A stretch of DNA of 64,000 nucleotides, from positions 48,303 to 112,302 of the forward strand of contig NZ_SUKC01000014.1 in assembly GCF_005047635.1 (NCBI RefSeq), read 5' to 3'. The notes under the pieces were generated by a model. It ran no database searches and was not told the origin of the DNA. It was given only the letters and a program-made list of their open reading frames with translations. The DNA comes from Arthrobacter sp. CAU 1506 (GTDB lineage: Bacteria; Actinomycetota; Actinomycetes; Actinomycetales; Micrococcaceae). Of this stretch, positions 17,636 through 27,394 are shown in pieces. Position 1 is the stretch's first letter. Every line of letters starts with the position of its first letter. Both the position numbers and the translations under genes were made by a program.

Positions 17636-17721
17636 CCACACCGGCACCGTGGGTAGTGACTCCTGCCCTAAGATGGCATGCAGACAAAACTGAGGCTAAT
17701 GGAAGAGGCGGGGTAACGCTG

Positions 17722-18183
17722 GTGGGGAAAACGGTTCTTACATATGGAACATTTGACTTGTTCCATATCGGTCACTTGAACATTCTCAAGAGGCTCAGTG
17801 AACTGGGGGACCGACTGATCGTTGGTGTGTCCACCGATGAGTTCAACGCCATCAAGGGCAAGAAACCGGTGGTCCCGTTCGAGCAGCGGATTGAGATTGT
17901 CCGTGCACTTAGCTGCGTGGACATGGCAATACCTGAGAGTAACTGGGCACAGAAGCGCGAGGACATCGAGAAATACAGCGTCGATGTTTTTGGCATCGGT
18001 GAGGACTGGAAGGGCAAGTTCGACGACCTGGAAGACAAGGTTGAGGTCGTCTATCTGCCGCGGACCAGCGGCATCTCGACCACCGAGATGAAGCGAGTCC
18101 TGAGTGCCTTCGACGAGCGTCACGTCGAGGAGCTGAAGCGGACGCTGGACAGCATCAGCCAGATCGTCAAAGAGCTCAGCTAG
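17722..18183 (+). CDS. tagD: Glycerol-3-phosphate cytidylyltransferase
   Basis: TagD makes CDP-glycerol from sn-glycerol-3-phosphate and CTP, the activated monomer for poly(glycerol phosphate) teichoic acid. The 153 residues include TYGTFDLFHIGHLNIL with the HxGH nucleotide-binding motif (His15, His18), and RTSGISTTEM near the end of the core, the second family signature. The GTG at 17722 follows a GGCGGGG stretch at about eight bases; an open extension upstream overlaps the preceding gene and is rejected. A 25-residue C-terminal helix beyond the Bacillus enzyme's length is present. The following gene, two bases away, encodes an enzyme that would use CDP-glycerol. Confidence 0.93.
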   Translation: MGKTVLTYGTFDLFHIGHLNILKRLSELGDRLIVGVSTDEFNAIKGKKPVVPFEQRIEIVRALSCVDMAIPESNWAQKREDIEKYSVDVFGIGEDWKGKFDDLEDKVEVVYLPRTSGISTTEMKRVLSAFDERHVEELKRTLDSISQIVKELS

Positions 18184-18185
18184 AG

Positions 18186-19952
18186 ATGGCCGCTGCTACA
18201 AACGAGCTGACGGTTGGCTTCGCCACCGCCCTCAAGACACTGAAAAGCGATACTAAGAGCCTGGCGTCAAATCTCGTCCTCGGCATACTGGCCGTCGCCG
18301 GCTGCGCCTTGGTGCTCGCATCCTCGTCCATCCCGCAAGCATTCCTCGGTACGGCAGTCGCCGGACTGGCTTACTTGGTCATTCTCTGGCTAAAGCGCCG
18401 CTCCCTTCGGCGTGTGAACCGCGGGAGGCTTCTGGCCACCTACGTTTCATTGCGCGTCGTGTTGGCGATCACTGCGGCGGGCTTCTACGCCCGTGTTGTC
18501 CCGGACAGCGCGGCATGGAGTTGGGCGGCGCTCGGCCTGACCACCATCGTCGTACTGCAGGAGCCTGTGCTCAAGCGCATCCTGGGCGGAAAGCGGCAGC
18601 AAGCGGCGAACTTGCCGGGCGCGGCAGCGACGCCCAAGCGCCCCTTTGCCGCAGGCAACATCACCCGCAACACATTGGCGATCATCGGGCTGGCCGTGAT
18701 GCTGGCCGTTTTCCGGGCTCCCGGGTGGATCGTGTTTATTCTGGGGCTGGCCCAGTTGGTACCTGTTTTCCGGGTGCTGAACTACGCCTTCGTCTCCCTG
18801 GCCGTTAGCAAACGAAACTATGACCGGCTGCCAAGCTTGTTGAAGTCACACAAGCCGGAGTTCGCCGTCTACTATGCCGCGCTGAAAGGCGCCGAGTACC
18901 AGCTGGGCATGTGGCTTCCGTACCTGGAACGGCTGGATCGACCTTTCGTCGTCATCACCAAGAACCCGGCGACGGTACCGGTCATCGCACGCCTCACCTC
19001 CGCACCAGTTGTCAGCGTCATGGAAGGTGCAGTCGGCGCTCTGGACCGTTTGGTTGTCCCTACCCTGCAGGCTGCCTACTACGTCCAGGGAAGTCCGGGT
19101 AACGCCGCGTTTCAGCGCTACCGCAAGCTGACCCACATCTGGCTTAACCACGGGGACTCGGACAAGGAAGCAAATTTCCACCCCCGACACGCGACCTACG
19201 ACAAGCTTTTCGTCTGCGGGGAGCAGGGGGTGGCCCGCTACGCGACCCACGGCATCGATATTCCGCGGGAGAAGTTCGAATTGGTCGGCCGGCCGCAGGT
19301 CGAAAACATCGAATTCCGCGAAGATGCAATCGTTCCGGCCGAGCCGACGGTGCTTTATGCTCCAACGTGGCAGGGCGGTCGTCCCAGTACCAGTTACTCG
19401 TCCCTGCCCATCGGCCCCGAGATCGTCACAGCGCTTTTGGCACGCAGCGCAACGGTGGTCTTCCGTCCGCACCCGTTGAGCTACGGCATTCCTGCCGATA
19501 AGAAGCAGGTGCTGAAGATCCATGAGCTACTGCGGAAGGATGCCCAAACCTCCGGACGCAAACATGTCTTCGGTCGCGCCGCCGAGAAGGACCTCGACGT
19601 CGCTGGTTGCTTCAACCTCTCGGACGCCTTGGTCACGGATGTTTCAAGCATTGCCTCCGAGTACTTGGCTTCGGGCAAACCATTCGCGATGGCAGCCATC
19701 ACGTCCGGCGGCGATGCGTTCCTGCGGGAGTTCCCGACGGCACAGGTTGCGTACGTCATCGAGAAGGACCTCTCCACGCTGACGCCGGCTCTGGAGGGGC
19801 TGCTGGGCGCCGACCCCTTGGCAGCCAAGCGTGCCGATCGCCGCCGGTACTGCCTGGGCGACATTATCGGTCCTCAGGCAGCTGAGCCCTTCGTCGAGGC
19901 CTCCTTGGCCATCATCGACGGAGTGGCAGCTGCCAAGTCCTCAGTGGGTTAG
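18186..19952 (+). CDS. Membrane-anchored CDP-glycerol glycerophosphotransferase family protein
   Basis: This 588-residue protein has two parts. Residues 20-215 contain about six hydrophobic segments. Residues 220-588 form a GT-B domain of the TagB/TagF family, which transfers glycerol-phosphate (or ribitol-phosphate) from CDP-polyol to a lipid-linked acceptor. The catalytic-type His is His322 in NHGDSDK, and the CDP-binding serine pair is in TDVSS (Ser487-Ser488). RPHP near residue 431 is another family mark. It starts two bases after tagD, a natural donor source. Close relatives in this window are at 28111-29652 and, twice, in 29649-33167, all with the unusual HGDSDK/HGDSEK motif and the same membrane half. 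Confidence 0.9.
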   Translation: MAAATNELTVGFATALKTLKSDTKSLASNLVLGILAVAGCALVLASSSIPQAFLGTAVAGLAYLVILWLKRRSLRRVNRGRLLATYVSLRVVLAITAAGFYARVVPDSAAWSWAALGLTTIVVLQEPVLKRILGGKRQQAANLPGAAATPKRPFAAGNITRNTLAIIGLAVMLAVFRAPGWIVFILGLAQLVPVFRVLNYAFVSLAVSKRNYDRLPSLLKSHKPEFAVYYAALKGAEYQLGMWLPYLERLDRPFVVITKNPATVPVIARLTSAPVVSVMEGAVGALDRLVVPTLQAAYYVQGSPGNAAFQRYRKLTHIWLNHGDSDKEANFHPRHATYDKLFVCGEQGVARYATHGIDIPREKFELVGRPQVENIEFREDAIVPAEPTVLYAPTWQGGRPSTSYSSLPIGPEIVTALLARSATVVFRPHPLSYGIPADKKQVLKIHELLRKDAQTSGRKHVFGRAAEKDLDVAGCFNLSDALVTDVSSIASEYLASGKPFAMAAITSGGDAFLREFPTAQVAYVIEKDLSTLTPALEGLLGADPLAAKRADRRRYCLGDIIGPQAAEPFVEASLAIIDGVAAAKSSVG

Positions 19953-20087
19953 CGGGACGCCTGTACGTCACAGGTTCTCTTTTGCGAACTCGGCGACTAA
20001 GATCGCGCTACGGTTAAAGGTTACTGCTCGACGTCCAGCATCTAATCTCGCCGCTCCAATATCCCTCTGGCTCTACAAGGAAGCAAT

Positions 20088-21932
20088 GTGGCACGACGTA
20101 TCCTGGCTCTGTTGATTGCGGTGCTCCTGGCCGGAGGAGCGGTCCAAGTGGCGATGCCTGCGGCCCAAGCGGCGGCACTGGCGAAGCCCACAGGGGTAAC
20201 CGTTACTGAGATCAACTTCGAGAGCTTCGTCTTCCGCTGGAAACCGGTAGCTGGCGCCACGAGTTACACGGGGAAGCTGGCAACCAATGCCAAGTTCACC
20301 AAGGGAGTCCAGCACTTCAAGACCAGCAAGTCCACCCGTAAGCCCATTCGTCTGAAGAACTGCACGACTTACTACTTCAAGGTCAGGGCAAACAAGGGTT
20401 CGGCTTCGGGCAGTTACTCGGCCGTTAAGAAGGTAACGCTGGACTGCTTCTGGCCGCGCGAGTTCTCCACCATCAAAGTGGTGCCCAAGTCCGGAACCAG
20501 CATCGCTCTCAAATGGAAAAAGCCGCAGTACGCCACCCGCTTCGAGATCTGGCGCTCGACCGAGCGGGACTTCAGCGCCAACCTGGTCAAGGTGAAGACC
20601 AGCAAAGACTGGTATCTGGATACCAACTTCAAGGCATCCAAGCCGGGCAAGAGCTACTTCTACCGGATCCTGGCCTTCAACAAGTCCAACACCAAGAACG
20701 TCCGGTACTCGCCGAAGCTCGAGGCCAATCTGAAAACGTCCGTGCCCCAGGGGCTGAAGGTGGTCGGGACCTCGCCAAACGGTGCCACGCTGAGTTGGAA
20801 CACCGCGTGGAACGCCCGCCAGTATGAAGTCAGGGCTGCCACAGATACCGGCTTCACCACCAACGTGAAAACCCTGAAGACAACCGATGGCAGCAACCGA
20901 CTGACCTTCAACACGCTTGGATCTGGCAAGAAGTACTACTTCCAGGTTAGGGCTGTCAATGGCGTGAAGGAAAACGTCGTCCGCAGTACGTACAGCGCAA
21001 CAGTCTACGGGGCGACGCTCCGTGCTGGCGTTCCCCTGACAGTGATGTCGTTCAACGTCAAGTCTGCGAAGTATGACGACGGCGTGAGCAGCCGCCGCTG
21101 GAACAACCGCAAGCCGGCCATTGCGTCCACGATTGCCGGCAGTGGGGCAGACGTGGTGGGTGTGCAGGAAGCGTATGCCTCCGATAATTATCCGGGCGGA
21201 GACGGAGTCACACCCCAATGGGAGGACCTTCGCCGGACCTTGGCTCCGAAAGGTTACCAACGTGCGCTGACCGGAACGGACGGCGTTTACTCTTACAGCC
21301 AATGCAAGAAGGACGGGTGTTGGAAGGACGAATACAAGCTCGACGGCAACCACATCTTCTACAAGACAGCTACCGTGAAGCCAATCGGGAAGGGCGGCAG
21401 CATCAGCCTGCCCAACCCGGACAACCGGGGGAGCGGGTACACCGCTTCGTGGCAGGTCTTCGAGAAGCGTGACGGGAGCGGTGTTCGTTTCGCGGCCGTG
21501 GATACTCATCTCTACTCATCAGGAATCACTAAGCGGGGCGTCTACGAGGACCGACGGACCGCTCAGGTCAAAGCTATTCTCAGCACGCTGAAGAACAACG
21601 CAGAGCTGGCAGACTTGCCCGTCGTGCTCCTTGGCGACCTAAACTCGCACGGAGGACACAAACCGGTCTCGACGTTCCTGGCCGGGGGTTTTGCGGACAC
21701 CGCTGGGCTCGACGTCCCCCAAACCAAGGCAAACTTCAACAGCAGCCATGGTTTCCAGAATCCCCCACCGAGCACGTTCGGCACCCAGATCGACTACGTC
21801 TTGGTCTCCAAAGACGTGGCAGTGAAGAAGTGGGAGCTCGTCGCGAATATTGATCCGAAGACAGGCAAGTTTGTGGGAACGATTCCTTCGGATCACCACG
21901 CGATTAAGGCGGTCGTGACCCTGCCCCGGTAG
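20088..21932 (+). CDS. Secreted fibronectin-III / endonuclease-exonuclease-phosphatase protein
   Basis: This 614-residue exported protein has a signal peptide (MARRILALLIAVLLAGGAV, cleavage near AQA-A). Three fibronectin-III-like repeats follow (about residues 35-115, 125-215 and 220-310), and then an EEP-fold domain from about 320 to the end. EEP motifs seen are VMSFNVKS, VGVQEAY (metal-binding Glu), VDTHLY, GDLNSH and SDHHAIKAVV (catalytic Asp-His). EEP enzymes cleave phosphodiesters, so nucleic acid, phospholipid or teichoic-acid linkages are possible targets; which one is unknown. The GTG start is six bases after AAGGA. It sits between a glycerophosphotransferase and a CDP-ribitol gene, so a wall-polymer substrate is worth testing. 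Confidence 0.88.
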   Translation: MARRILALLIAVLLAGGAVQVAMPAAQAAALAKPTGVTVTEINFESFVFRWKPVAGATSYTGKLATNAKFTKGVQHFKTSKSTRKPIRLKNCTTYYFKVRANKGSASGSYSAVKKVTLDCFWPREFSTIKVVPKSGTSIALKWKKPQYATRFEIWRSTERDFSANLVKVKTSKDWYLDTNFKASKPGKSYFYRILAFNKSNTKNVRYSPKLEANLKTSVPQGLKVVGTSPNGATLSWNTAWNARQYEVRAATDTGFTTNVKTLKTTDGSNRLTFNTLGSGKKYYFQVRAVNGVKENVVRSTYSATVYGATLRAGVPLTVMSFNVKSAKYDDGVSSRRWNNRKPAIASTIAGSGADVVGVQEAYASDNYPGGDGVTPQWEDLRRTLAPKGYQRALTGTDGVYSYSQCKKDGCWKDEYKLDGNHIFYKTATVKPIGKGGSISLPNPDNRGSGYTASWQVFEKRDGSGVRFAAVDTHLYSSGITKRGVYEDRRTAQVKAILSTLKNNAELADLPVVLLGDLNSHGGHKPVSTFLAGGFADTAGLDVPQTKANFNSSHGFQNPPPSTFGTQIDYVLVSKDVAVKKWELVANIDPKTGKFVGTIPSDHHAIKAVVTLPR

Positions 21933-21944
21933 ACATCGGGGCAG
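21921..21944 (+). terminator. Weak hairpin at the end of the EEP gene
   Basis: The arms CTGCCCCG and CGGGGCAG span the stop codon region. No T-run follows, so it is at best a weak terminator. Confidence 0.3.
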
Positions 21945-22092
21945 CCTGCTGGTCAGTCGCGTTCGACACACAGGCGTCGGAGGCTACGGCGCGGAACGGG
22001 AAGGACCCGCACGCCTTGGCAAAGTGGCATGTGAATAGCCGGTAAACTGTTCCGGGCGACGCCCAACGAATTGATTAATTAGGAGTAAGTCT

Positions 22093-23532
22093 TTGTCTCA
22101 GCTACGGAACGTTGCAGTTGTACTAGCCGGAGGCGTCGGGTCGCGTGTGGGCCTGAATATTCCCAAGCAGTTGATCAAAATCGCTGGCCGTCCGATCATG
22201 GAACACACGCTCGACGTCCTCAACAGTCATCCCGCCATTGACGAGGTCCTGGTCATGATGACTCCTGGATACCTGGACAAGGTGCGAGAGATTGTCAAGC
22301 GCAACGACTTCGCCAAGGTCACCCAGATTCTCGAAGGCGCTGACAACCGCAACGACACCACGCAGCGGGCCCTAGCTGCTCTGGATGACGAGGAGTGCAA
22401 TGTCATCCTTCACGACGCTGTTCGCCCCCTTCTCTCACCGCGCATCGTCACCGACGTGGTCAAGGCCTTGGATACGCACGGCGCAGTCGATGTCGCCATC
22501 CCTTCCGCAGATACCATCATTTCCGTGGCAGGCACCGAGGTCGACGGCTACCCCGTGATCAGTTCGGTCCCGCCGCGGGCAATGCTGCGCCGCGGCCAGA
22601 CCCCGCAGGCGTTTAAGCTCAGCGTCATCCGGTCGGCCTACGCTGAAGCAGCCAAGGATCCGGATTTCGCAGCTACGGACGACTGCACGGTCGTGCTGAA
22701 ATACAACTCGGATGTCCCGGTGGCGGTCGTCCACGGCGACGACCGGAACATGAAGGTCACCGAGCCGATCGACATCTACATCGCGGACAAGCTCTTCCAG
22801 CTCACCAGCAATGATGTGCAGGCCCCCTTGAACGAAGAGGGGTACAGGGCAGCCCTGGAGGGCAAGACCGTTGTGGTGTTCGGCGGCTCCTACGGCATCG
22901 GTGCCGACATCGCTGCTATGGCCGCACGTTACGGGGCTACGGTCAAAGCTTTTTCCCGATCCACCACCAAGACCCACGTGAATCGTCGTGAGGACTTGAT
23001 TGCGGCCCGAGATCAAGTCCTCGCCGAAACCGGACGCGTAGATTACGTGGTCAACACTGCTGGCGTTCTTCCGCGTGGGCTACTGAGTGAAACCTCGGAC
23101 GAGACCATTTATGAGGCGACCGAGATCAATTACATCGGTCCGGTACTGGTAGCCCAGACCTTCTACCCAGAACTCAAGAAGACCGGCGGGTCTCTTCTTC
23201 TCTTTACATCGAGTTCTTATACCCGCGGGCGGGCTAGCTATAGTCTCTACAGCTCTGCCAAGGCCGCCACTGTAAACCTCACGCAAGCCCTGGCTGACGA
23301 ATGGTCCGAAGACGGCGTCCGCGTCAACTGTGTCAACCCGGAACGCACTGGGACTCCAATGCGGACGAAAGCTTTCGGAGCGGAAGATCCGACCGGACTT
23401 CTAGAGTCGGAGACTGTTGCCCAAGCCTCCCTTGACGTTCTTGTTTCCCTAAAGACAGGCCACGTGATCGACGTCCGCAAGAGTGACCCGATGGCCATGG
23501 AAAACATACTGTCGATTCAAGACCAAGCCTGA
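22093..23532 (+). CDS. Bifunctional CDP-ribitol pyrophosphorylase / ribulose-5-phosphate reductase (Bcs1/Acs1-like)
   Basis: This 479-residue fusion would make CDP-ribitol from ribulose-5-phosphate in two steps. Residues 1-240 are an IspD/TarI-type cytidylyltransferase with VVLAGGVGSRVG (CTP loop), ILHDAVRPLLS and RRGQTPQAFKL. Residues 250-479 are a short-chain dehydrogenase with VVFGGSYGIGADIA (cofactor loop), VNTAGVLP, and the Tyr-x3-Lys pair in YSSAKAA. The same order is known from the Haemophilus capsule proteins Acs1/Bcs1; in Staphylococcus the steps are separate (TarI, TarJ). The start is TTG, seven bases after AGGAG. With tagD at 17722 the region can supply both CDP-glycerol and CDP-ribitol. 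Confidence 0.9.
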   Translation: MSQLRNVAVVLAGGVGSRVGLNIPKQLIKIAGRPIMEHTLDVLNSHPAIDEVLVMMTPGYLDKVREIVKRNDFAKVTQILEGADNRNDTTQRALAALDDEECNVILHDAVRPLLSPRIVTDVVKALDTHGAVDVAIPSADTIISVAGTEVDGYPVISSVPPRAMLRRGQTPQAFKLSVIRSAYAEAAKDPDFAATDDCTVVLKYNSDVPVAVVHGDDRNMKVTEPIDIYIADKLFQLTSNDVQAPLNEEGYRAALEGKTVVVFGGSYGIGADIAAMAARYGATVKAFSRSTTKTHVNRREDLIAARDQVLAETGRVDYVVNTAGVLPRGLLSETSDETIYEATEINYIGPVLVAQTFYPELKKTGGSLLLFTSSSYTRGRASYSLYSSAKAATVNLTQALADEWSEDGVRVNCVNPERTGTPMRTKAFGAEDPTGLLESETVAQASLDVLVSLKTGHVIDVRKSDPMAMENILSIQDQA

Positions 23533-23749
23533 GTAGTTGAGGCTGCTACCGCCGAGTCTGCCGAACCGGTGCAATCGCTGCAACGACCGCTCGCGCTCGG
23601 CAGTGGGGACGTCAGGTGGAGAGCAGCCGATCAGGTCCGCAAGTGAACATGCCGAATAGGCTGCAGGAAAGCAACGCTATCCCGAAAAGAGTGGTTGTCG
23701 CTAAGTGTGATGCCAACTCATGGTTAGTGCAGGAACTAAGGATTTAAAG

Positions 23750-26700
23750 ATGATCATGAACACGTTGAAGGGCAGATTGGTGAAGAGGCTTGATGCCTTT
23801 CGCGCCAACGCCAAGAGTGCTAAGCAGGGGAGCGAAAGCAGCGCCTCTTACTCCAACAATGTGGCCATTCGGCGATCAGCACTTCGAGGGCCGATTCTTA
23901 GTGTCGTAGTTCCTGTCCATAATGTCGAACGGTACATCGAAGAGAGCCTCAACTCTATCATTCAACAGTCGCTGATTGATCTTGAGGTTATCGTCGTGGA
24001 CGATAAGTCCACAGACAATTCTGCCCAGATAGCTGAATCTTTAGCCGTTCGGGACAGACGGATTAGGGTCATTCGCCTTGATGACAACGTCGGGCCCAGC
24101 GAAGCCAGAAATGTTGGGATCGCGAACGCAGTAGGTAAGTATCTCGGATTTCTAGATCCGGACGACATTATTGCCAGACAAGCATACGAGACTACCATTA
24201 GTAGCCTTGAGTCCACTGGTTCAGACCTCGCCGTTTTCGGCTATTACAGATTCAACAGCACACGGCAGTGGAAAGCCGCGTCTTGGATCCGTGACCTGCA
24301 TGCAGAAACTAGACTAAAAGTCGCTGCGCAAGAGCACCCTAGTGTCCTGGTTAATGCAGTCGTTTGGAGCAAGGTCTTCAGACGGGAGTTTTGGGATCGT
24401 GCCGGCCTTCATTTCCCCGTAGGCGAAAAATATGAGGACCAGCCGGTATCAGCGAGTGCTTATGCGAAAGCAAAATCTATCGACATCCTGTCCGGAGCGT
24501 ACGTTGGATGGAGGCAACGCGAGGACGGAACATCCATCACCCAGCAGATCGCAACGTCTGCGGATCTTACGGAGCGATTGCGAGCTGCAAGGAAGAGCCT
24601 GAAAATCCTCGGAAAGCAAGGATCTGCATCGCTCAGAGAAGATCGTGTTGCTCAACTAGTCTCCAATGACTTTCCCCATTCAGTGGCTGCCGCAGTCCGC
24701 GCCGACGAAGCATATTGGGATCTATTGCGTCAGGGAATTTCGTGGCTCATGTCCCAGGCCAAGCCCTACATGTGGCACAACATACCGCCACAACACCGAG
24801 TAGCCTACGAATTAGTGCTTCGAAATGAGCGCAATCGCTTTATTGAGTTCTTCGATTCCGGCGGCGGGAATATCAAGAACTTCCCTAGTATCGTCGAATC
24901 TGGCGAATTGCTTTGCTGTCTACCCACGTTTCGTGATGCGGCCCTTGGAATACCTGACAGCCAGTACGCTTTGTTGCCCCGTCAGCGTCAGGTGATTCCG
25001 ACCATCACTCGCGCATGGTGGTCGGACGTACGAACAATGACGATTCACGGGTGGGCATATATCGACAACATCGACCTGTCCCATGAAGAAACAACTGTGA
25101 CTTGTCTATTGGTTAATTCGGCTACTGGCGAAGAGATCGATTTGCCGACCCATCAGCGTCTCGATCCGGAGACGAGTGCACGGTCTAAACATAAGTGGTC
25201 CAATTACGAAGCTTCTGGTTTCAGCGCGACTGTAAAGTTCACGAATGAGCTATATCGAGGGAAGTTTCATCGTTCAAAATGGCAACTGCAAGTTCGAGTC
25301 GAAACTGCTGGTTTCCGGCAACAGGTTCTTCTCACAGGTATAGATCGGCATTCTTCTGCCGGGTACCTGACTCCTAGCGAGCTCGATAATGGCTTCCGCG
25401 TAATGCCGAATTACGTTGCTGGTGGCATTGAGTTCTCGGTACACCGTCCTTCTGCAAAGTTGCGAACCTATGCTGTTGACGCCCGGAGAGTCTCTCTGAC
25501 TGTCAGTTCAGCTGAGGCGCCGAAAATCAAATCGTTTTTGTTTGTCCACCAACCGACCGGTTTTACCGTGGAATGTCCGGTCGATCGTTCAGACGACACC
25601 GTGAGTGCGATCTTGGAACTGCCGCGGCCGATGACATCGGATGGCGAATCTAGAGCAATGGGCAGTTGGCTTGTTCGGATGGTGCGGATGTCCGGACGCC
25701 GGTCTCCAATTGCCTGGCAAGATGGTGAGGCATATGGCGAATCAAGCTCGCATCAAGGCCTATCTGCATTTCGTACTAGGGCGGGTAACCTCGGCCTCCG
25801 AGAATGGATTTCCACGGTCCGATTCGAGAGTGCGCAGTTTGAAGAGGATCGGCTGGTACTAACAGTCCACCGGGGCCATTCGGAGCAAGCCAGTGTTGTA
25901 AAGCTGATGAATGATGTCAATCCCCGCACAAACATCGAAGCGAACCTGGAGCAAGACACCGTTTCGCTTTCTTTGCGCACTTCAGTTTGGGGAGGTGCCT
26001 CGCTGCCGCTACCTCCGGGGCGTTACAGATTACAGCTTTCGACCGACGATGGCGATTTGTGCCAACTGGAAACCTCTCCAGAACTTCTGGCCCAGCTCCC
26101 CATCGTGCAGGATAGCGGTTCATTGCATGGTCGTCTCCAGCGGTCCAGGAATGGCAGTCTTGAATTCGTGGTGTTGCGCCCCCTTCGGCCGGAAGAGCGG
26201 GGCGCGAGACAGCAACGAGAACTACAACTCTGGCATCAGCAACTAACCCCCAACCCTCGTTGGGCAACCGCGCTTTTCCGTTCCTACTATGGGGAAAACA
26301 CTGCTTGCAATGCTAAAGCTGTGCACCAAGAGTTGATGCGTCGCAATGCAGGAGTAGAGGTCTACTGGGCCGTCACAGACCATTCGGTCGAGGTTCCCGA
26401 TGGTGGAATACCAGTGATCTATGAAAGTCGTGAGTGGTACGAGCTGCTGCGAAATGCCGAATACGTGATGGACAACGTCCATCAGCCGATATATCACGAG
26501 AAGTCTCCCCATCAAAAGGTTATACAAGGCTTCCATGGATATCCGTTCAAGGAGATGGGTCACACAAACTGGGAGCGACTTTCTTCGATCTTCAGTCGTG
26601 CACGAGTTGCGTCGTTCGACAAGCGGGCATCTGAGTGGGATTATTTGGTTTCTCCGGCTCCTTATGCCACACCTCTGCTTGTGCAAGAGTTCCGTTACAA

Positions 26701-27394
26701 TGGCAAGGTTCTGGAGATCGGGTATCCGCGCAATGACTCTCTGCAGCAGGGTTCCGCCAGCGATAGACGCGAGTCTGTCCGGGAAGTATTGGGTATAGCG
26801 CCCAACCAAACTGCAGTTCTCTATGCGCCAACGTATCGTGATTACCTTGCATCGAACGAGTTAAGTGCTCCAGTATTGGAGTTACTGGACATGGAACGCC
26901 TCGTTGCGGAGTTGGGTCCGCAATATTCCATAATGGTTCGAGGTCACGTATCCAGCGTTCGTGCGGGAAGCCGGTTCGGCATTCCCGAGCAAGTCATAGA
27001 TGTCACGCGTTACCCTGACGTTGCGGACCTTTACTTGGCTGCTGATGTGCTAATCGCCGATTACTCTTCGCTAAGGTTCGATTTCGGTGTCACAGGCAAG
27101 CCAATGCTCTTCTTCGTCCCTGATTTAGAACGCTACAGGGAGGCGCGGGATTGGCTGCTCGAATATGAGCCGACGGCCCCGGGGCCAAAGCTAACAACTA
27201 CGGAGGGAGTGATTGCAAGTCTGAGGAGCCTCGACAGAATCGAGGAGGAGTACCAAGATTCTTACGAACGTTTCCGCCGTGACTTCATTTGTCTTGAAGA
27301 TGGCAACGCCGCTGCGCGGCTGGTTGATGCTGTATTCTCTTCCCCCACTCCGGTGGCCAGGGATGAGGCGACAGTTGGGCTAAGTCAACGTTGA
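23750..27394 (+). CDS. Glycosyltransferase family 2 fused to CDP-polyol phosphotransferase
   Basis: This 1214-residue protein has three parts. The N-terminal GT2 domain (about residues 45-260) has LSVVVPVHNVERYIEESLNS and FLDPDDI. A middle beta-rich part spans about 430-810, and a C-terminal TagF-like GT-B domain about 830-1195 has His929 in GFHGYPFKEMG and the serine pair Ser1106-Ser1107 in IADYSS. It probably both glycosylates and adds polyol-phosphate units. The ATG at 23750 is seven bases after AAGGA; an ATG at 23720 lacks such a site. The DNA is about 50 % GC in a sampled line against about 63 % nearby, with many A/T-ending codons, which suggests recent transfer. A decayed IS110-type transposase lies downstream. 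Confidence 0.9.
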   Translation: MIMNTLKGRLVKRLDAFRANAKSAKQGSESSASYSNNVAIRRSALRGPILSVVVPVHNVERYIEESLNSIIQQSLIDLEVIVVDDKSTDNSAQIAESLAVRDRRIRVIRLDDNVGPSEARNVGIANAVGKYLGFLDPDDIIARQAYETTISSLESTGSDLAVFGYYRFNSTRQWKAASWIRDLHAETRLKVAAQEHPSVLVNAVVWSKVFRREFWDRAGLHFPVGEKYEDQPVSASAYAKAKSIDILSGAYVGWRQREDGTSITQQIATSADLTERLRAARKSLKILGKQGSASLREDRVAQLVSNDFPHSVAAAVRADEAYWDLLRQGISWLMSQAKPYMWHNIPPQHRVAYELVLRNERNRFIEFFDSGGGNIKNFPSIVESGELLCCLPTFRDAALGIPDSQYALLPRQRQVIPTITRAWWSDVRTMTIHGWAYIDNIDLSHEETTVTCLLVNSATGEEIDLPTHQRLDPETSARSKHKWSNYEASGFSATVKFTNELYRGKFHRSKWQLQVRVETAGFRQQVLLTGIDRHSSAGYLTPSELDNGFRVMPNYVAGGIEFSVHRPSAKLRTYAVDARRVSLTVSSAEAPKIKSFLFVHQPTGFTVECPVDRSDDTVSAILELPRPMTSDGESRAMGSWLVRMVRMSGRRSPIAWQDGEAYGESSSHQGLSAFRTRAGNLGLREWISTVRFESAQFEEDRLVLTVHRGHSEQASVVKLMNDVNPRTNIEANLEQDTVSLSLRTSVWGGASLPLPPGRYRLQLSTDDGDLCQLETSPELLAQLPIVQDSGSLHGRLQRSRNGSLEFVVLRPLRPEERGARQQRELQLWHQQLTPNPRWATALFRSYYGENTACNAKAVHQELMRRNAGVEVYWAVTDHSVEVPDGGIPVIYESREWYELLRNAEYVMDNVHQPIYHEKSPHQKVIQGFHGYPFKEMGHTNWERLSSIFSRARVASFDKRASEWDYLVSPAPYATPLLVQEFRYNGKVLEIGYPRNDSLQQGSASDRRESVREVLGIAPNQTAVLYAPTYRDYLASNELSAPVLELLDMERLVAELGPQYSIMVRGHVSSVRAGSRFGIPEQVIDVTRYPDVADLYLAADVLIADYSSLRFDFGVTGKPMLFFVPDLERYREARDWLLEYEPTAPGPKLTTTEGVIASLRSLDRIEEEYQDSYERFRRDFICLEDGNAAARLVDAVFSSPTPVARDEATVGLSQR

